NCBI RefSeq assembly: GCF_002954765.1
Contig: NZ_MTPW01000001.1
Location: forward strand, 1,377,501 to 1,441,500
Length of the DNA stretch: 64,000 nt
Direction: 5' to 3'
From: Nonlabens arenilitoris
GTDB lineage: Bacteria; Bacteroidota; Bacteroidia; Flavobacteriales; Flavobacteriaceae
A program made the translations under genes and the position numbers. This document shows positions 53,931 through 61,856 of this stretch, one piece after another; the stretch's first letter is position 1, and each line of letters opens with the position of its first letter. The notes beneath the pieces are model-generated. The model had not been told where the DNA came from and searched no databases. It saw only the letters and a program-made list of their open reading frames with translations.

Positions 53931-54497
53931 TTAGAAGTTGCCAGATGTGTTAGTTGAGTCTGTTGGTGTCTCATTCTTATCCCTATCACCTCTTATGCGT
54001 CGATCAACGCGATCAGCTTCTGCAAGGATTTTAGGAAGCAAAAAAGGTGCTAGTGGCTCTATGTGTTCATAAACTAAGCTGTCTTCAGTAGTTTGATCTC
54101 CTAAAAGATTAAATTCACCAGAGGCAGTTTTTATAAACATTAATATAACGCTTGCAAGAAAAGCCATTTTTATAAGTCCAAAAGCACCACCAGCTAGTTT
54201 ATTCAAAAAGCCCAATTTTGCAGTTTTCATTAGTTTAGTAATAAGCTTTCCTACATAACTTATGACAAATATGATCACTACAAAGGTGATGATAAAACTG
54301 GCTATAGTAATATAAGTTTCTTCCCATTCAAACTGATTGCGCAACCAGTCACCAGCATAATTTGAGAAATATATAGAACCGTAAATAGCTGCAATTAATG
54401 CAAGCAAGGAAGTGAGTTCAACAAAAAAACCATTGAGATAACCTTTCCAAAGGCCTATCAATAAGACAATACAAATAACAATATCTAACCAATTCAT
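53931..54497 (-). CDS. CvpA family inner-membrane protein
   Basis: 188 residues with four helices (about 3-22, 28-46, 62-84, 100-122). The opening MNWLDIVICIVLLIGLWKGY and GFFVELTSLLALIAAIYGS is the CvpA signature (N-x-x-D followed by G-x-x-x-G-F). Colicin V production proteins are needed for envelope integrity and colicin V export in E. coli. The acidic/Thr-rich tail is cytoplasmic or periplasmic with no domain. It is 62 bp downstream of hemC on the same strand and convergent with the SulP gene. Confidence 0.88.
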   Translation of the reverse strand: MNWLDIVICIVLLIGLWKGYLNGFFVELTSLLALIAAIYGSIYFSNYAGDWLRNQFEWEETYITIASFIITFVVIIFVISYVGKLITKLMKTAKLGFLNKLAGGAFGLIKMAFLASVILMFIKTASGEFNLLGDQTTEDSLVYEHIEPLAPFLLPKILAEADRVDRRIRGDRDKNETPTDSTNTSGNF

Positions 54498-54559
54498 AGC
54501 TGTAAATATAATGAGTTGGTAAAGAACTCAACAATCTGGTCTAAAAAAGGAGTATATTC

Positions 54560-55513
54560 TTAAGGATTGAGTGAGGATTTAATGGATTGCATTAAAGTTT
54601 TACCACCATTAGCAAATACTTTTTCTGATTGCGCTTTTGCAAAAGCGTAACCTTCATCCTTCTCGACATCTTTCAATGCAATTTGATCTTGCACATCAAT
54701 ACGATCTGTGCCATCGATGCTCAAAAGACAACCTGTAAAATTGAGAAAGCCATTGTTTACTTGTGCAATAGCGCCTATGGGTGCCGTACAGCCACCTTCT
54801 AACTCTCTTAAAAATCGTCGCTCTATATCAACGCATAATTGTGTTTGAGCATGATTAAGTTGTGACACGGCTTCTAGCACAGCGGTATTGTTACCCATTG
54901 CAGCAATCATCATCGCTCCTTGTGCTGGTGCCGGTATAAAGCTATCCAGATCTGAGTATTCAAAGCCATAATTACCTCTTAATTGAGATAGTAGTCCTAT
55001 ACGGTCCAGACCTGCTTTAGCAAATATTGCTGCATTCCAGTCTTTATTACTATGGAGTTTTGATAAACGTGTATTTACATTACCTCTTAAGTCTACTACA
55101 TTGTGCTGTGTGTACATATTAAGCCATTGGGACTTGCGACGTAAACTACCAGTTGCGATAGTCATGGCTTCATCTGGATTAAAGTTAGACTTATATACTA
55201 GGATATCTTTTTGAGAAGCACGTTCTAATACAGCTGCTTGTACCATACCTTTGGGTAATTGTGTAGGAACATCCTTAAGGCTGTGAACAGCGATATCAAT
55301 ATCACCTTTGACTAATGCTACGTCTAAGGTTTTTGTAAAAATACCCGTAATACCCATTTCATACAATGGCTCATCTAGATTAAGATCGCCTTGTGATTTT
55401 ACGGGAGATAATTCAGTTTGAAAACCTAAAGCTTGTAGTTGAGATTGAACAGTTGTGGCCTGCCAAATGGCAAGTTGTGAATCTCTAGTACCTATTCTTA
55501 TTTTAAGACTCAT
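54560..55513 (-). CDS. hemC: Hydroxymethylbilane synthase (porphobilinogen deaminase)
   Basis: 317 residues. It polymerises four porphobilinogens into hydroxymethylbilane. The dipyrromethane-anchoring cysteine lies in LEGGCTAPIGA. Cofactor-binding arginines are in IATGSLRRKSQWL and VVDLRGNVNTRLSKL, and the N-terminus has IRIGTRDSQLAIWQA. The gene overlaps hemA by 11 bp, so the two are translationally coupled. A variant palindrome encodes AFAKAQ near the C-terminus. hemD and hemE do not follow. Confidence 0.96.
   Translation of the reverse strand: MSLKIRIGTRDSQLAIWQATTVQSQLQALGFQTELSPVKSQGDLNLDEPLYEMGITGIFTKTLDVALVKGDIDIAVHSLKDVPTQLPKGMVQAAVLERASQKDILVYKSNFNPDEAMTIATGSLRRKSQWLNMYTQHNVVDLRGNVNTRLSKLHSNKDWNAAIFAKAGLDRIGLLSQLRGNYGFEYSDLDSFIPAPAQGAMMIAAMGNNTAVLEAVSQLNHAQTQLCVDIERRFLRELEGGCTAPIGAIAQVNNGFLNFTGCLLSIDGTDRIDVQDQIALKDVEKDEGYAFAKAQSEKVFANGGKTLMQSIKSSLNP
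54632..54647. repeat. Symmetric variant of the 16-bp palindrome (CGCTTTTGCAAAAGCG)
   Basis: In hemC. Both arms carry the matching change (C to T, G to A), so the dyad symmetry is kept, which argues for selection or coordinated change of the palindrome. Confidence 0.65.
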
Positions 55514-56768
55514 AACTGCTTAATTCTTCTAGTTTAAAGACTTTATTAAGTAAACTTATCGCTTCTTCAGTACTTTCATCTTCATTGCGCAGGTGGTTTG
55601 CAAAATGTCCTGCTATTTTTTGAATAATACGATCTGCTAGCATATCTGCTTGCTCGTGATTAAAATCGCTGAATTTTGTACGGCTGTTTTTAATCTCAGC
55701 ATCTTTAAGAGTAGAAAGTTTAGTTTTAAGAGCTTGCATAGTAGGTGCAAATTGTCTAGAAACCATCCATTGCTTAAAATCAGCATTAACTTCTTTAATG
55801 ATGGATTGAGCCTGTGGTATAAAGTTCTCGCGGTTCTCGAGTGTTTTATGGGTTACTTTAGAAAGTTCATCCAGGTGAATAAGCTGTACATTATCTAATT
55901 CTGTCACGTTATCATCCACATTTTTAGGGATGGATAGATCCATGATTAATAGAGGCTTATTAGTGTGTATGATCTGTTTTGAAACTGTAGGCTTTTGTGC
56001 GCCTGTTGCTACAATAATAATGTCTGATTGTGCTATTTCTTCTTCTAGTTGCGCATAATCTTTAACGATTAAGTCAAATCTTCCCGCGATACGTTCTGCC
56101 TTATCTTTAGTACGATTGATTAGTGTGATCTGCTTATTTTCTGTATGTTTTACTAGATTTTCACAGGTGTTGCGACCTATTTTACCAGTTCCGAAAAGCA
56201 AAATATTTTTTGCAGGGCCACCGGCAGGAAAGTTTTCTAAAATGTACTGTGCACTAGCAAAACTGACTGATGTTGCTCCACTACTTAATTCTGTTTCTGT
56301 TTTAATACGTTTACTGGCTTGTATAACGCAATTCATTAAACGTTCCATATAGGCGTTAATTAACCCCAATTTTTTAGAACGTTTGAACGCCATTTTAAGC
56401 TGTCCTATAATTTCAAAATCCCCTAAGATCTGACTATCTAAACCAGTACCCACTGTATAGAGATGATTGCAAGCGTCCTCATTCTTTTGAATGTAGGCAA
56501 TTTTTTGAAACTCTTCTACAGTTCCATGAGAATGCTCACATAATAGACGTATTAATTGAAAAGGATGCTGTGCAAATCCATAAAGTTCTGTACGATTACA
56601 GGTAGAAATAACGGCTAGTGAAGGGATACCTTCTTCCTTTGCTTCTATTAATAAGTTGTGAATACCTTCTTCTGAAAGAGAAAAAAGTCCACGTGTCTCA
56701 GCATCGGCTTTGCGATAACTAAGACCTATACTGTAAAATGAAAAATGTTTGGGCTGAGCTGCCGCCAT
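55503..56768 (-). CDS. hemA: Glutamyl-tRNA reductase
   Basis: About 421 residues from ATG 56768 (MAAAQPKHFSFYSIGLSYRK). An in-frame ATG at 56792 overlaps the promoter box and would add eight unconserved residues. It reduces Glu-tRNA to glutamate-1-semialdehyde with NADPH, the first step of C5 haem synthesis. The catalytic Cys is in VISTCNRTELYGFA, the specificity region is GLDSQILGDFEIIGQ, and the Rossmann glycine loop is LLFGTGKIGRNTCENLVKH. A C-terminal dimerisation helix completes it. It is coupled to hemC downstream. Confidence 0.95.
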   Translation of the reverse strand: MAAAQPKHFSFYSIGLSYRKADAETRGLFSLSEEGIHNLLIEAKEEGIPSLAVISTCNRTELYGFAQHPFQLIRLLCEHSHGTVEEFQKIAYIQKNEDACNHLYTVGTGLDSQILGDFEIIGQLKMAFKRSKKLGLINAYMERLMNCVIQASKRIKTETELSSGATSVSFASAQYILENFPAGGPAKNILLFGTGKIGRNTCENLVKHTENKQITLINRTKDKAERIAGRFDLIVKDYAQLEEEIAQSDIIIVATGAQKPTVSKQIIHTNKPLLIMDLSIPKNVDDNVTELDNVQLIHLDELSKVTHKTLENRENFIPQAQSIIKEVNADFKQWMVSRQFAPTMQALKTKLSTLKDAEIKNSRTKFSDFNHEQADMLADRIIQKIAGHFANHLRNEDESTEEAISLLNKVFKLEELSSYES

Positions 56769-56789
56769 ATACACTTTGCTATTGAGAAA

Positions 56790-56797
56790 CAAAATTA
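56790..56797 (-). promoter_or_regulatory. Probable -7 box of hemA-hemC
   Basis: On the minus strand TAATTTTG, an exact TAnnTTTG match 21 bp before ATG 56768. A -33 TTG is not obvious. Confidence 0.5.
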
Positions 56798-56902
56798 TAA
56801 GACTAATTGTTATTAAAGTAACGCTATGAGTTCCAATTTAAACGCAATGAGTTATTTTTGTACTCAAATTAGATAGAATTCAATGTTAAATGGTGTTTTA
56901 CA

Positions 56903-56918
56903 CGCTTTCGCGAAAGCG
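56903..56918. repeat. 16-bp palindrome CGCTTTCGCGAAAGCG (exact)
   Basis: In the divergent hemA / AraC intergenic region, 40 bp before the regulator's ATG. Confidence 0.85.
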
Positions 56919-56957
56919 AAATACAGCTATTTAGAGTAATTATAAATAAGAATAAAA

Positions 56958-57833
56958 ATGGAAAATATCGCTAAAGGTGCTGCTGAGGTGACCTTAATTG
57001 AAGAGGGATTTCAAGTCGTAAGATTAAAGAATGAAACAGAAGATGTGGCGCATTTTCACCACGATGTGGATAATAGTTATATTCAATTTCATTTTTGTTT
57101 AAAAGGCCAGGTGGAGCTAGCTTTTAATGAAGGTAGTTATAAGTTAAGCCTTTCAGAGCAAAATAGTTACCTATTGTATAACCCATCTAGAGATTTGCCT
57201 ATTCATTTAGATTTAAAGGGCCATTCTTGGTTCATATGTGTATTAGTTTCTATAAAGAAATTCCATTCATTATTCTCTCCTGATGCCCAACACGTGAGTT
57301 TTTTAAGTGCCGAGAATAAGGATAAGAAATATTATGTAGATGGTAGTATATCGCCATCTATGGCAGTAGCATTGCATCAATTGATGAACTATAATTTAAA
57401 CGATGCTATTAAGAGGTTATACTTTAAAGGAAAATCGTATGAGTTAATGTCCTTATACTTTAATAGTCCAGAAGATGCAGATGTTGAGGCATGTCCTTTT
57501 CTAGTAGATGAGGATAATATGCGTAAGATTAAAAAGGCAAAGGAGATCATCATTGACCGTATGACTAATCCACCATCGCTTAGTGAGCTAGCGATGGAGA
57601 TAGGTTTATCACTCAAAAAGTTAAAAGAAGGTTTTAAAGAGGTGTATGGAGATACGGTTTATGGTTTTTTATTAGATCATAAAATGGATTATGCCCGACA
57701 GTTATTAGATAGTGGCCAGCACAATGTGAATGAGGTAGGATTAAAAGTGGGCTATAGCACTGCGAGCCACTTTATAAGTGCGTTTAAAAAGAAATATGGT
57801 ACCACGCCTAAGAAATATTTAACGGGTAATTAA
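56958..57833 (+). CDS. AraC family transcriptional regulator
   Basis: 291 residues. The N-terminal cupin-like sensing domain (about 1-150) has YIQFHFCLKGQVELAFNEG. The C-terminal about 100 residues form the double helix-turn-helix: PPSLSELAMEIGLSLKKLKEGF and NVNEVGLKVGYSTASHFISAFKKKYGTTPKKY. This is the standard AraC/XylS layout. It is divergent from hemA. In many Flavobacteriaceae an AraC gene faces hemA in the same way, which suggests control of haem synthesis, perhaps by iron or haem; this is inferred from position. Confidence 0.92.
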   Translation: MENIAKGAAEVTLIEEGFQVVRLKNETEDVAHFHHDVDNSYIQFHFCLKGQVELAFNEGSYKLSLSEQNSYLLYNPSRDLPIHLDLKGHSWFICVLVSIKKFHSLFSPDAQHVSFLSAENKDKKYYVDGSISPSMAVALHQLMNYNLNDAIKRLYFKGKSYELMSLYFNSPEDADVEACPFLVDEDNMRKIKKAKEIIIDRMTNPPSLSELAMEIGLSLKKLKEGFKEVYGDTVYGFLLDHKMDYARQLLDSGQHNVNEVGLKVGYSTASHFISAFKKKYGTTPKKYLTGN

Positions 57834-57838
57834 TTAAT

Positions 57839-57880
57839 AGAGATATTAGGATTGCTTTTTAAGTAATCCTAATATCTCTT
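57839..57880. terminator. Bidirectional terminator overlapping the end of the convergent gene
   Basis: A 15-bp perfect stem (AGAGATATTAGGATT / AATCCTAATATCTCT) with an 11-nt loop. The right arm encodes the last residues of the minus-strand gene at 57846. It can serve the AraC gene and, on the other strand, the exported-protein gene. Confidence 0.75.
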
Positions 57881-58403
57881 TATATGTTTTTTTATTATCG
57901 GGATGCGATTTTAAATAGTCGTACACTTTAATAATAACATCTTTTGAGGCACCTAGGTTCTCAAAAATAACTAGATCTTGTGACCAATTTTCAATATTCC
58001 CTACGGTCTCGCCCAGTTTTTCACTGGCAATGGTGACTTCTCTAATTTCTTTATAAACATCGGCTTTTTTAAATTTAACGATCTCGTTATAGAGATCGTT
58101 AAAAGTCATTTGCTCAACTTTTTTTTCTTTAGAAATACGTGCTAACATGGTATTGAAGACATCCATATTCCCAAAAAAGTTGACATCAAATTCATCTAAA
58201 CCACAAGGTCTCAATTTTGCAACTTCTTTAAAGAGGACATTTTCATTTGCAAATGATCCATCAAGCATAAAATCAAGCTTTTTTAAAAGTTGTGATTCAC
58301 AAGATGATTCTGTAGATATTTCAAGAGGACTATTTTGTGCTTGTGTGGCCATAGTTAAGCACATTACACTAGCAAAAAGGATTTTCTTCAATGTAATTTT
58401 CAT
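57846..58403 (-). CDS. Exported protein of unknown function
   Basis: 185 residues with a Sec signal (MKITLKKILFASVMCLTMATQA). The mature part is helical and charged, with an early Cys (ESSCESQLLKKLDFMLDG) and a second Cys in LRPCGLDEFDVNFFGNMD that might pair. DVYKEIREVTIASEKLGETVG and LKSHPDNKKTYKEILGLLK lie toward the end. No domain is recognised. It is convergent with the AraC gene, with a terminator overlapping its last codons. Confidence 0.65.
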   Translation of the reverse strand: MKITLKKILFASVMCLTMATQAQNSPLEISTESSCESQLLKKLDFMLDGSFANENVLFKEVAKLRPCGLDEFDVNFFGNMDVFNTMLARISKEKKVEQMTFNDLYNEIVKFKKADVYKEIREVTIASEKLGETVGNIENWSQDLVIFENLGASKDVIIKVYDYLKSHPDNKKTYKEILGLLKKQS

Positions 58404-58475
58404 ATGATTTTATAACGTGTTGTCGTATTTCTTATTACACAAGGCAAAGAAAATGCCAAAAGAACCCGAATCCAA

Positions 58476-59747
58476 CTAAACCATCATATTTTCTGAAATC
58501 TTCACTTTTTCTAGTGCTTGTTGCACGTCTGCAATAAGATCATCGCTATTTTCTACTCCTATTGATAAGCGCACTAGTGAATGTGTGACTCCTATAGCTT
58601 CTGCGTGATTTTCATCTACACCTGCATGTGTCATAGAGCGTGGATGCTCTGCAAGACTTTCTGTACCACCTAGACTTACTGCTAGTCTGATTAGTCTAAG
58701 CGAATTCAAAAATTTAAAAGCTTCTTTTTCTCCACCTTTAATCTCAAAACTAATCATGGCACCAGGTCCATCATATTGTTTTTTATAAATCGCATAATCT
58801 GGTGAGTCTTGCGGTATGAGACCTAGGTAATTTAGCTTGGCTATTTTTTCATGACCTTTTAAAAAATGAGCAACCTCAATCGCATTGCGTTGTTGTTGTT
58901 CCATACGTATTTTGAGCGTTTCTAGGCTGCGCATTAACATCCAGCCGGTATGTGGTGAAGCCATGTTTCCTAAAAATGTACGTAGTACTTTTACACGTTG
59001 CATAATCTCTGCATTACCTAATACAGCACCGGCAATTAAGTCGCTATGGCCGCCTATGTATTTAGTAGCACTATACATGACTATATCTGCCCCTAATTGT
59101 AATGGATGCTGCCATAATGGTCCCATATAAGTATTATCTACACCTATAAGTACTTTTTTATCATGGGTAGAGAAATGATCTGCAATTTCACGACACATTT
59201 CAATGTCTATTAAGGCATTAGTAGGGTTTGCTGGAGTTTCGATATGCATTAATGCTACCTTGTCACTATATCCAGCATCCTCAACTAGTTTTATTATTTC
59301 TTCCTTATTCATCCCTGATTTAAATCCTAAAGAATGAATGCCGTATTTAGGTAAAAAATGGTTGATAAAGTGATCAGTACCACCATAGGTAGGTGAGCTG
59401 TATAATAACACCTGTCCAGGTTCTAAAAATTCCATGAGTACAGTTGAAATGGCGCTCATACCGCTTTCAAATACCGCACAGTCATCTGCCTTATCCCATA
59501 ATCGTAGTCTGTTTTCTAGGATCTCTAAGTCTGGATTATTGATACGACTGTAAATTAATCCCATTTCTTCTCCTGGTAATTTATCACGCTTACCATAGGC
59601 AAGTTCAAAAAATGCTTTTCCTTCTTCGGCATTTTTAAAGACAAATGTTGAGGTTAAAAATATAGGACATTTAATGGCGCCTTCAGATAGTTCTGGTTTA
59701 TAACCATAGGACATCATCAGGCTTTCGGGCTTCATGGAATCTTTCAT
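58476..59747 (-). CDS. PLP-dependent Cys/Met metabolism enzyme (cystathionine gamma-synthase / methionine gamma-lyase family)
   Basis: 423 residues. Fold-type I trans-sulfuration enzyme: VFESGMSAISTVLMEFLEPG, SSPTYGGTDHFINHFLPKYGI, HIETPANPTNALIDIEM, the aldimine lysine in MYSATKYIGGHSDLIAGAV, and the C-terminal AVSLGGTESLAEHPRSMTHAGV. Length and the ALxH-type substrate loop fit cystathionine gamma-synthase, methionine gamma-lyase or O-acetylhomoserine sulfhydrylase; these cannot be told apart safely by eye. It stands alone on this strand, 73 bp from the exported-protein gene. Confidence 0.88.
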   Translation of the reverse strand: MKDSMKPESLMMSYGYKPELSEGAIKCPIFLTSTFVFKNAEEGKAFFELAYGKRDKLPGEEMGLIYSRINNPDLEILENRLRLWDKADDCAVFESGMSAISTVLMEFLEPGQVLLYSSPTYGGTDHFINHFLPKYGIHSLGFKSGMNKEEIIKLVEDAGYSDKVALMHIETPANPTNALIDIEMCREIADHFSTHDKKVLIGVDNTYMGPLWQHPLQLGADIVMYSATKYIGGHSDLIAGAVLGNAEIMQRVKVLRTFLGNMASPHTGWMLMRSLETLKIRMEQQQRNAIEVAHFLKGHEKIAKLNYLGLIPQDSPDYAIYKKQYDGPGAMISFEIKGGEKEAFKFLNSLRLIRLAVSLGGTESLAEHPRSMTHAGVDENHAEAIGVTHSLVRLSIGVENSDDLIADVQQALEKVKISENMMV

Positions 59748-59933
59748 AATATGGGCTATTTAAAACTGGGCCTAATGTACCTTTTTTTGAGTATTCAATC
59801 GATTTCGTAAGCATTTTTTTTATGAAATGTATTTGATAGCTTTTAAAATGAGAATTCTGTAATGCAAGATTTACGTTTATGTTATTTAAGATTTTCTTAA
59901 CTTTAAGGTTTCAACCTATAAAACCAATTAATT

Positions 59934-60362
59934 ATGCCTTACAGTTCAAAACCCCAGATGTGGTTCTGGGTACTCGCCATTATCTTTTTGTTATGGAATC
60001 TTATGGGAATAGGAGCATGGTCTACAGAGATGGCAGCACCCGATTTAATGATGGAGCAAATGAATGAGCAGCAACAAGAGTTATATCAATCTAGACCTGG
60101 ATGGTATATGTATGTCTATGGAGTAGCTGTATTTGCTGGATTACTAGCCTGTATTATGTTGTTATTTAAGAGAAAACTTGCGGTATTGCTTTCATTGATC
60201 TCTTTGTTTGCTGTGATAATAACAACTAGTTATAATTTTTTCAACGGTTCATGGGATATAATAAATACAGGTGATAAATTTTTCTTTTTGAGTGTACCTA
60301 TTCTTTCAATTTGCCTTTGGCTATTTGCTCGCAGTGCAGCGTCTAAGGCCTGGTTGCGATAA
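59934..60362 (+). CDS. Small membrane protein of unknown function
   Basis: 142 residues with about four helices (about 11-29, 59-77, 84-100, 118-135). The first helix is rich in Trp (MWFWVLAIIFLLWNLMGIGAW) and a periplasmic loop carries MMEQMNEQQQELYQSRPGW. The pattern W-N-x-x-G with ELYQSRPGW recurs in uncharacterised membrane proteins annotated as sugar transporters in Flavobacteriaceae, which I recall only loosely. It abuts the stop of the convergent HDAC-like gene. Confidence 0.7.
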   Translation: MPYSSKPQMWFWVLAIIFLLWNLMGIGAWSTEMAAPDLMMEQMNEQQQELYQSRPGWYMYVYGVAVFAGLLACIMLLFKRKLAVLLSLISLFAVIITTSYNFFNGSWDIINTGDKFFFLSVPILSICLWLFARSAASKAWLR

Positions 60363-61289
60363 TTAATTAAAAATATCTCGCGCTACCCTAAAAGTATTAG
60401 CATGCGCTTCAATTATTAATTTAATCTCAGGAGAATAGCCGCCGCCCATACTACACTGTACTGGGATGCGGTTGTTTTTTTGTGTTCTTGCTTTCGCGAA
60501 AGCGGACAAAGCATACTCATCACGTTCTTTACATCCTTTTAAACTTAAACCTAGCCTACCTAGCTTGTCTGTCGCAAGTACATCAACACCGCATAGGTAA
60601 AAGATGAAGTCTGGTTTTTCTTGAGCTATTAAATCAGGCAAAATATGATGAAGTTCTTTGAGATAGCTGTTGTCATCAGTGTGATCTGGTAAGGCGATAT
60701 CTAGGTCAGAAACTTCTTTTTTAAACGGATAATTACTGGCGCCATGCATCGAGAAAGTAAATACTGTATCGTCATTTTGAAAAATTTGTGCAGTTCCGTT
60801 TCCTTGATGGACGTCTAGGTCCACTATAAGAATTTTTTCTGCTAACTGGTGATGTTGTAAGTATCTGGCGGCGATTGCCTGGTCGTTCAATAGGCAAAAC
60901 GCCTCTCCATGATTACTGTATGCATGGTGTGTGCCACCAGCAATATTCATTGCGATTCCATGTTTAAAAGCTTTAATAGATCCATCAATGGTTCCTTGTG
61001 CAATGCGCAATTCTCTTTTTACTAACTGTGTACTTAAAGGAAAACCTAATTTACGTGCTGCTTTACGGTCTAAGTTTAAAGCTTTAAGGTTTTCTAAATA
61101 TTCTAATGTGTGTACACGTAATACATCTATATCACTGCATAATTTGCTGGGTTCAAAAAAATCTGTTTGTAAAGCTGTTCCTTCTAGTAACAACTGTTGT
61201 GGTAACAGCTCATACTTGATCATGGGGAATCGATGACCATCTGGTAGAGGATGTTTATAAATAGGATGAAAGGCGATAGGAAAATTCAA
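60363..61289 (-). CDS. Histone deacetylase family protein (acetylpolyamine/acetoin-utilisation-type amidohydrolase)
   Basis: 308 residues. Zinc-dependent deacetylase fold: GGTHHAYSNHGEAFCLLNDQ (the general-base His pair), ILIVDLDVHQGNGTAQIF (zinc ligands Asp and His), and LCGVDVLATDKLGRLGLSLKG (zinc ligand Asp). Bacterial members remove acetyl groups from small amines or proteins; no histone is implied. The length of about 300 is usual. A near-perfect palindrome encodes SAFAKART near the C-terminus. Convergent with the 142-residue membrane protein. Confidence 0.9.
   Translation of the reverse strand: MNFPIAFHPIYKHPLPDGHRFPMIKYELLPQQLLLEGTALQTDFFEPSKLCSDIDVLRVHTLEYLENLKALNLDRKAARKLGFPLSTQLVKRELRIAQGTIDGSIKAFKHGIAMNIAGGTHHAYSNHGEAFCLLNDQAIAARYLQHHQLAEKILIVDLDVHQGNGTAQIFQNDDTVFTFSMHGASNYPFKKEVSDLDIALPDHTDDNSYLKELHHILPDLIAQEKPDFIFYLCGVDVLATDKLGRLGLSLKGCKERDEYALSAFAKARTQKNNRIPVQCSMGGGYSPEIKLIIEAHANTFRVARDIFN
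60489..60504. repeat. 16-bp palindrome, one mismatch at the first base
   Basis: Inside the HDAC-like gene (encoding AFAKA on the coding strand). Confidence 0.75.
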
Positions 61290-61363
61290 GAAACCGACAT
61301 TATTTAGAATACCTCAAATTTAAGCACAAGATGATTACCATATTCTTTATAATTTTTAAACTA

Positions 61364-61390
61364 TTGTATACGTATTAGAGCTTAAATTTG
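61364..61390 (+). promoter_or_regulatory. Probable promoter of the Cys/Met-rich locus
   Basis: TTG at 61364-61366, 16 bp, then TAAATTTG at 61383-61390. The predicted transcript start falls near 61396, just before the open frame. Confidence 0.5.
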
Positions 61391-61448
61391 CGCAAAAATT
61401 AATCATATCAAGTCAGCATTAAGTATCATATTATTAACGCTATTCAGC

Positions 61449-61799
61449 TTGCGACCTGTTTATCAAGTAGGCTGCTATGCATACTATGAGATGAATATTG
61501 ATATGATTATTGAGCAATATTGTGAAAACACGGATAGGCCAGAGCTTAATTGCGATGGTAAGTGTTATCTGGCCAAAACTCTTAAGATGCAACAGGATCA
61601 GTCGAGATCAGATTCTAAAGATCAAGCGATGTCATTACTTATAGAGGCCTTTTTTCCTTTATATTATCAAGACACGGTGAACTATACTTTTCACAACTAT
61701 AAATGGATTTCTAAGGAGCAGAATAAACCTTACTCCTATATCCTCAAAATAGGTTTTCAAGATATTATCAAACCACCACCACGAGTTTACCATACATAA
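61449..61799 (+). CDS. Small Cys-rich exported protein, start uncertain
   Basis: 116 residues from TTG 61449, but the frame is open about 50 bp further up. There it encodes INHIKSALSIILLTLFS, a good signal or anchor, with no ATG, GTG or TTG in front; an ATT near 61398 just after the promoter may be the true start. The mature part has GCYAYYEMNIDMIIEQYCEN and LNCDGKCYLAKTL, a C-x3-C pair that recurs in flavobacterial proteins found next to metal-related genes. I suspect a metal or redox role because of this motif and the Met-rich neighbour, but there is no firm family. The downstream gene follows after 57 bp. Confidence 0.55.
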   Translation: MRPVYQVGCYAYYEMNIDMIIEQYCENTDRPELNCDGKCYLAKTLKMQQDQSRSDSKDQAMSLLIEAFFPLYYQDTVNYTFHNYKWISKEQNKPYSYILKIGFQDIIKPPPRVYHT

Positions 61800-61808
61800 G
61801 CACTTATT

Positions 61809-61832
61809 TTTTATCGCTTTAATGCGATAAAA
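61809..61832. other. Inverted repeat between the two genes of the Cys/Met-rich locus
   Basis: TTTTATCGC / GCGATAAAA, 9-bp perfect stem and 6-nt loop, without a following T run on the plus strand. It may be an attenuator or mRNA-stability hairpin. Confidence 0.4.
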
Positions 61833-61856
61833 TTACTTATTTAATAGGGCCATGAT

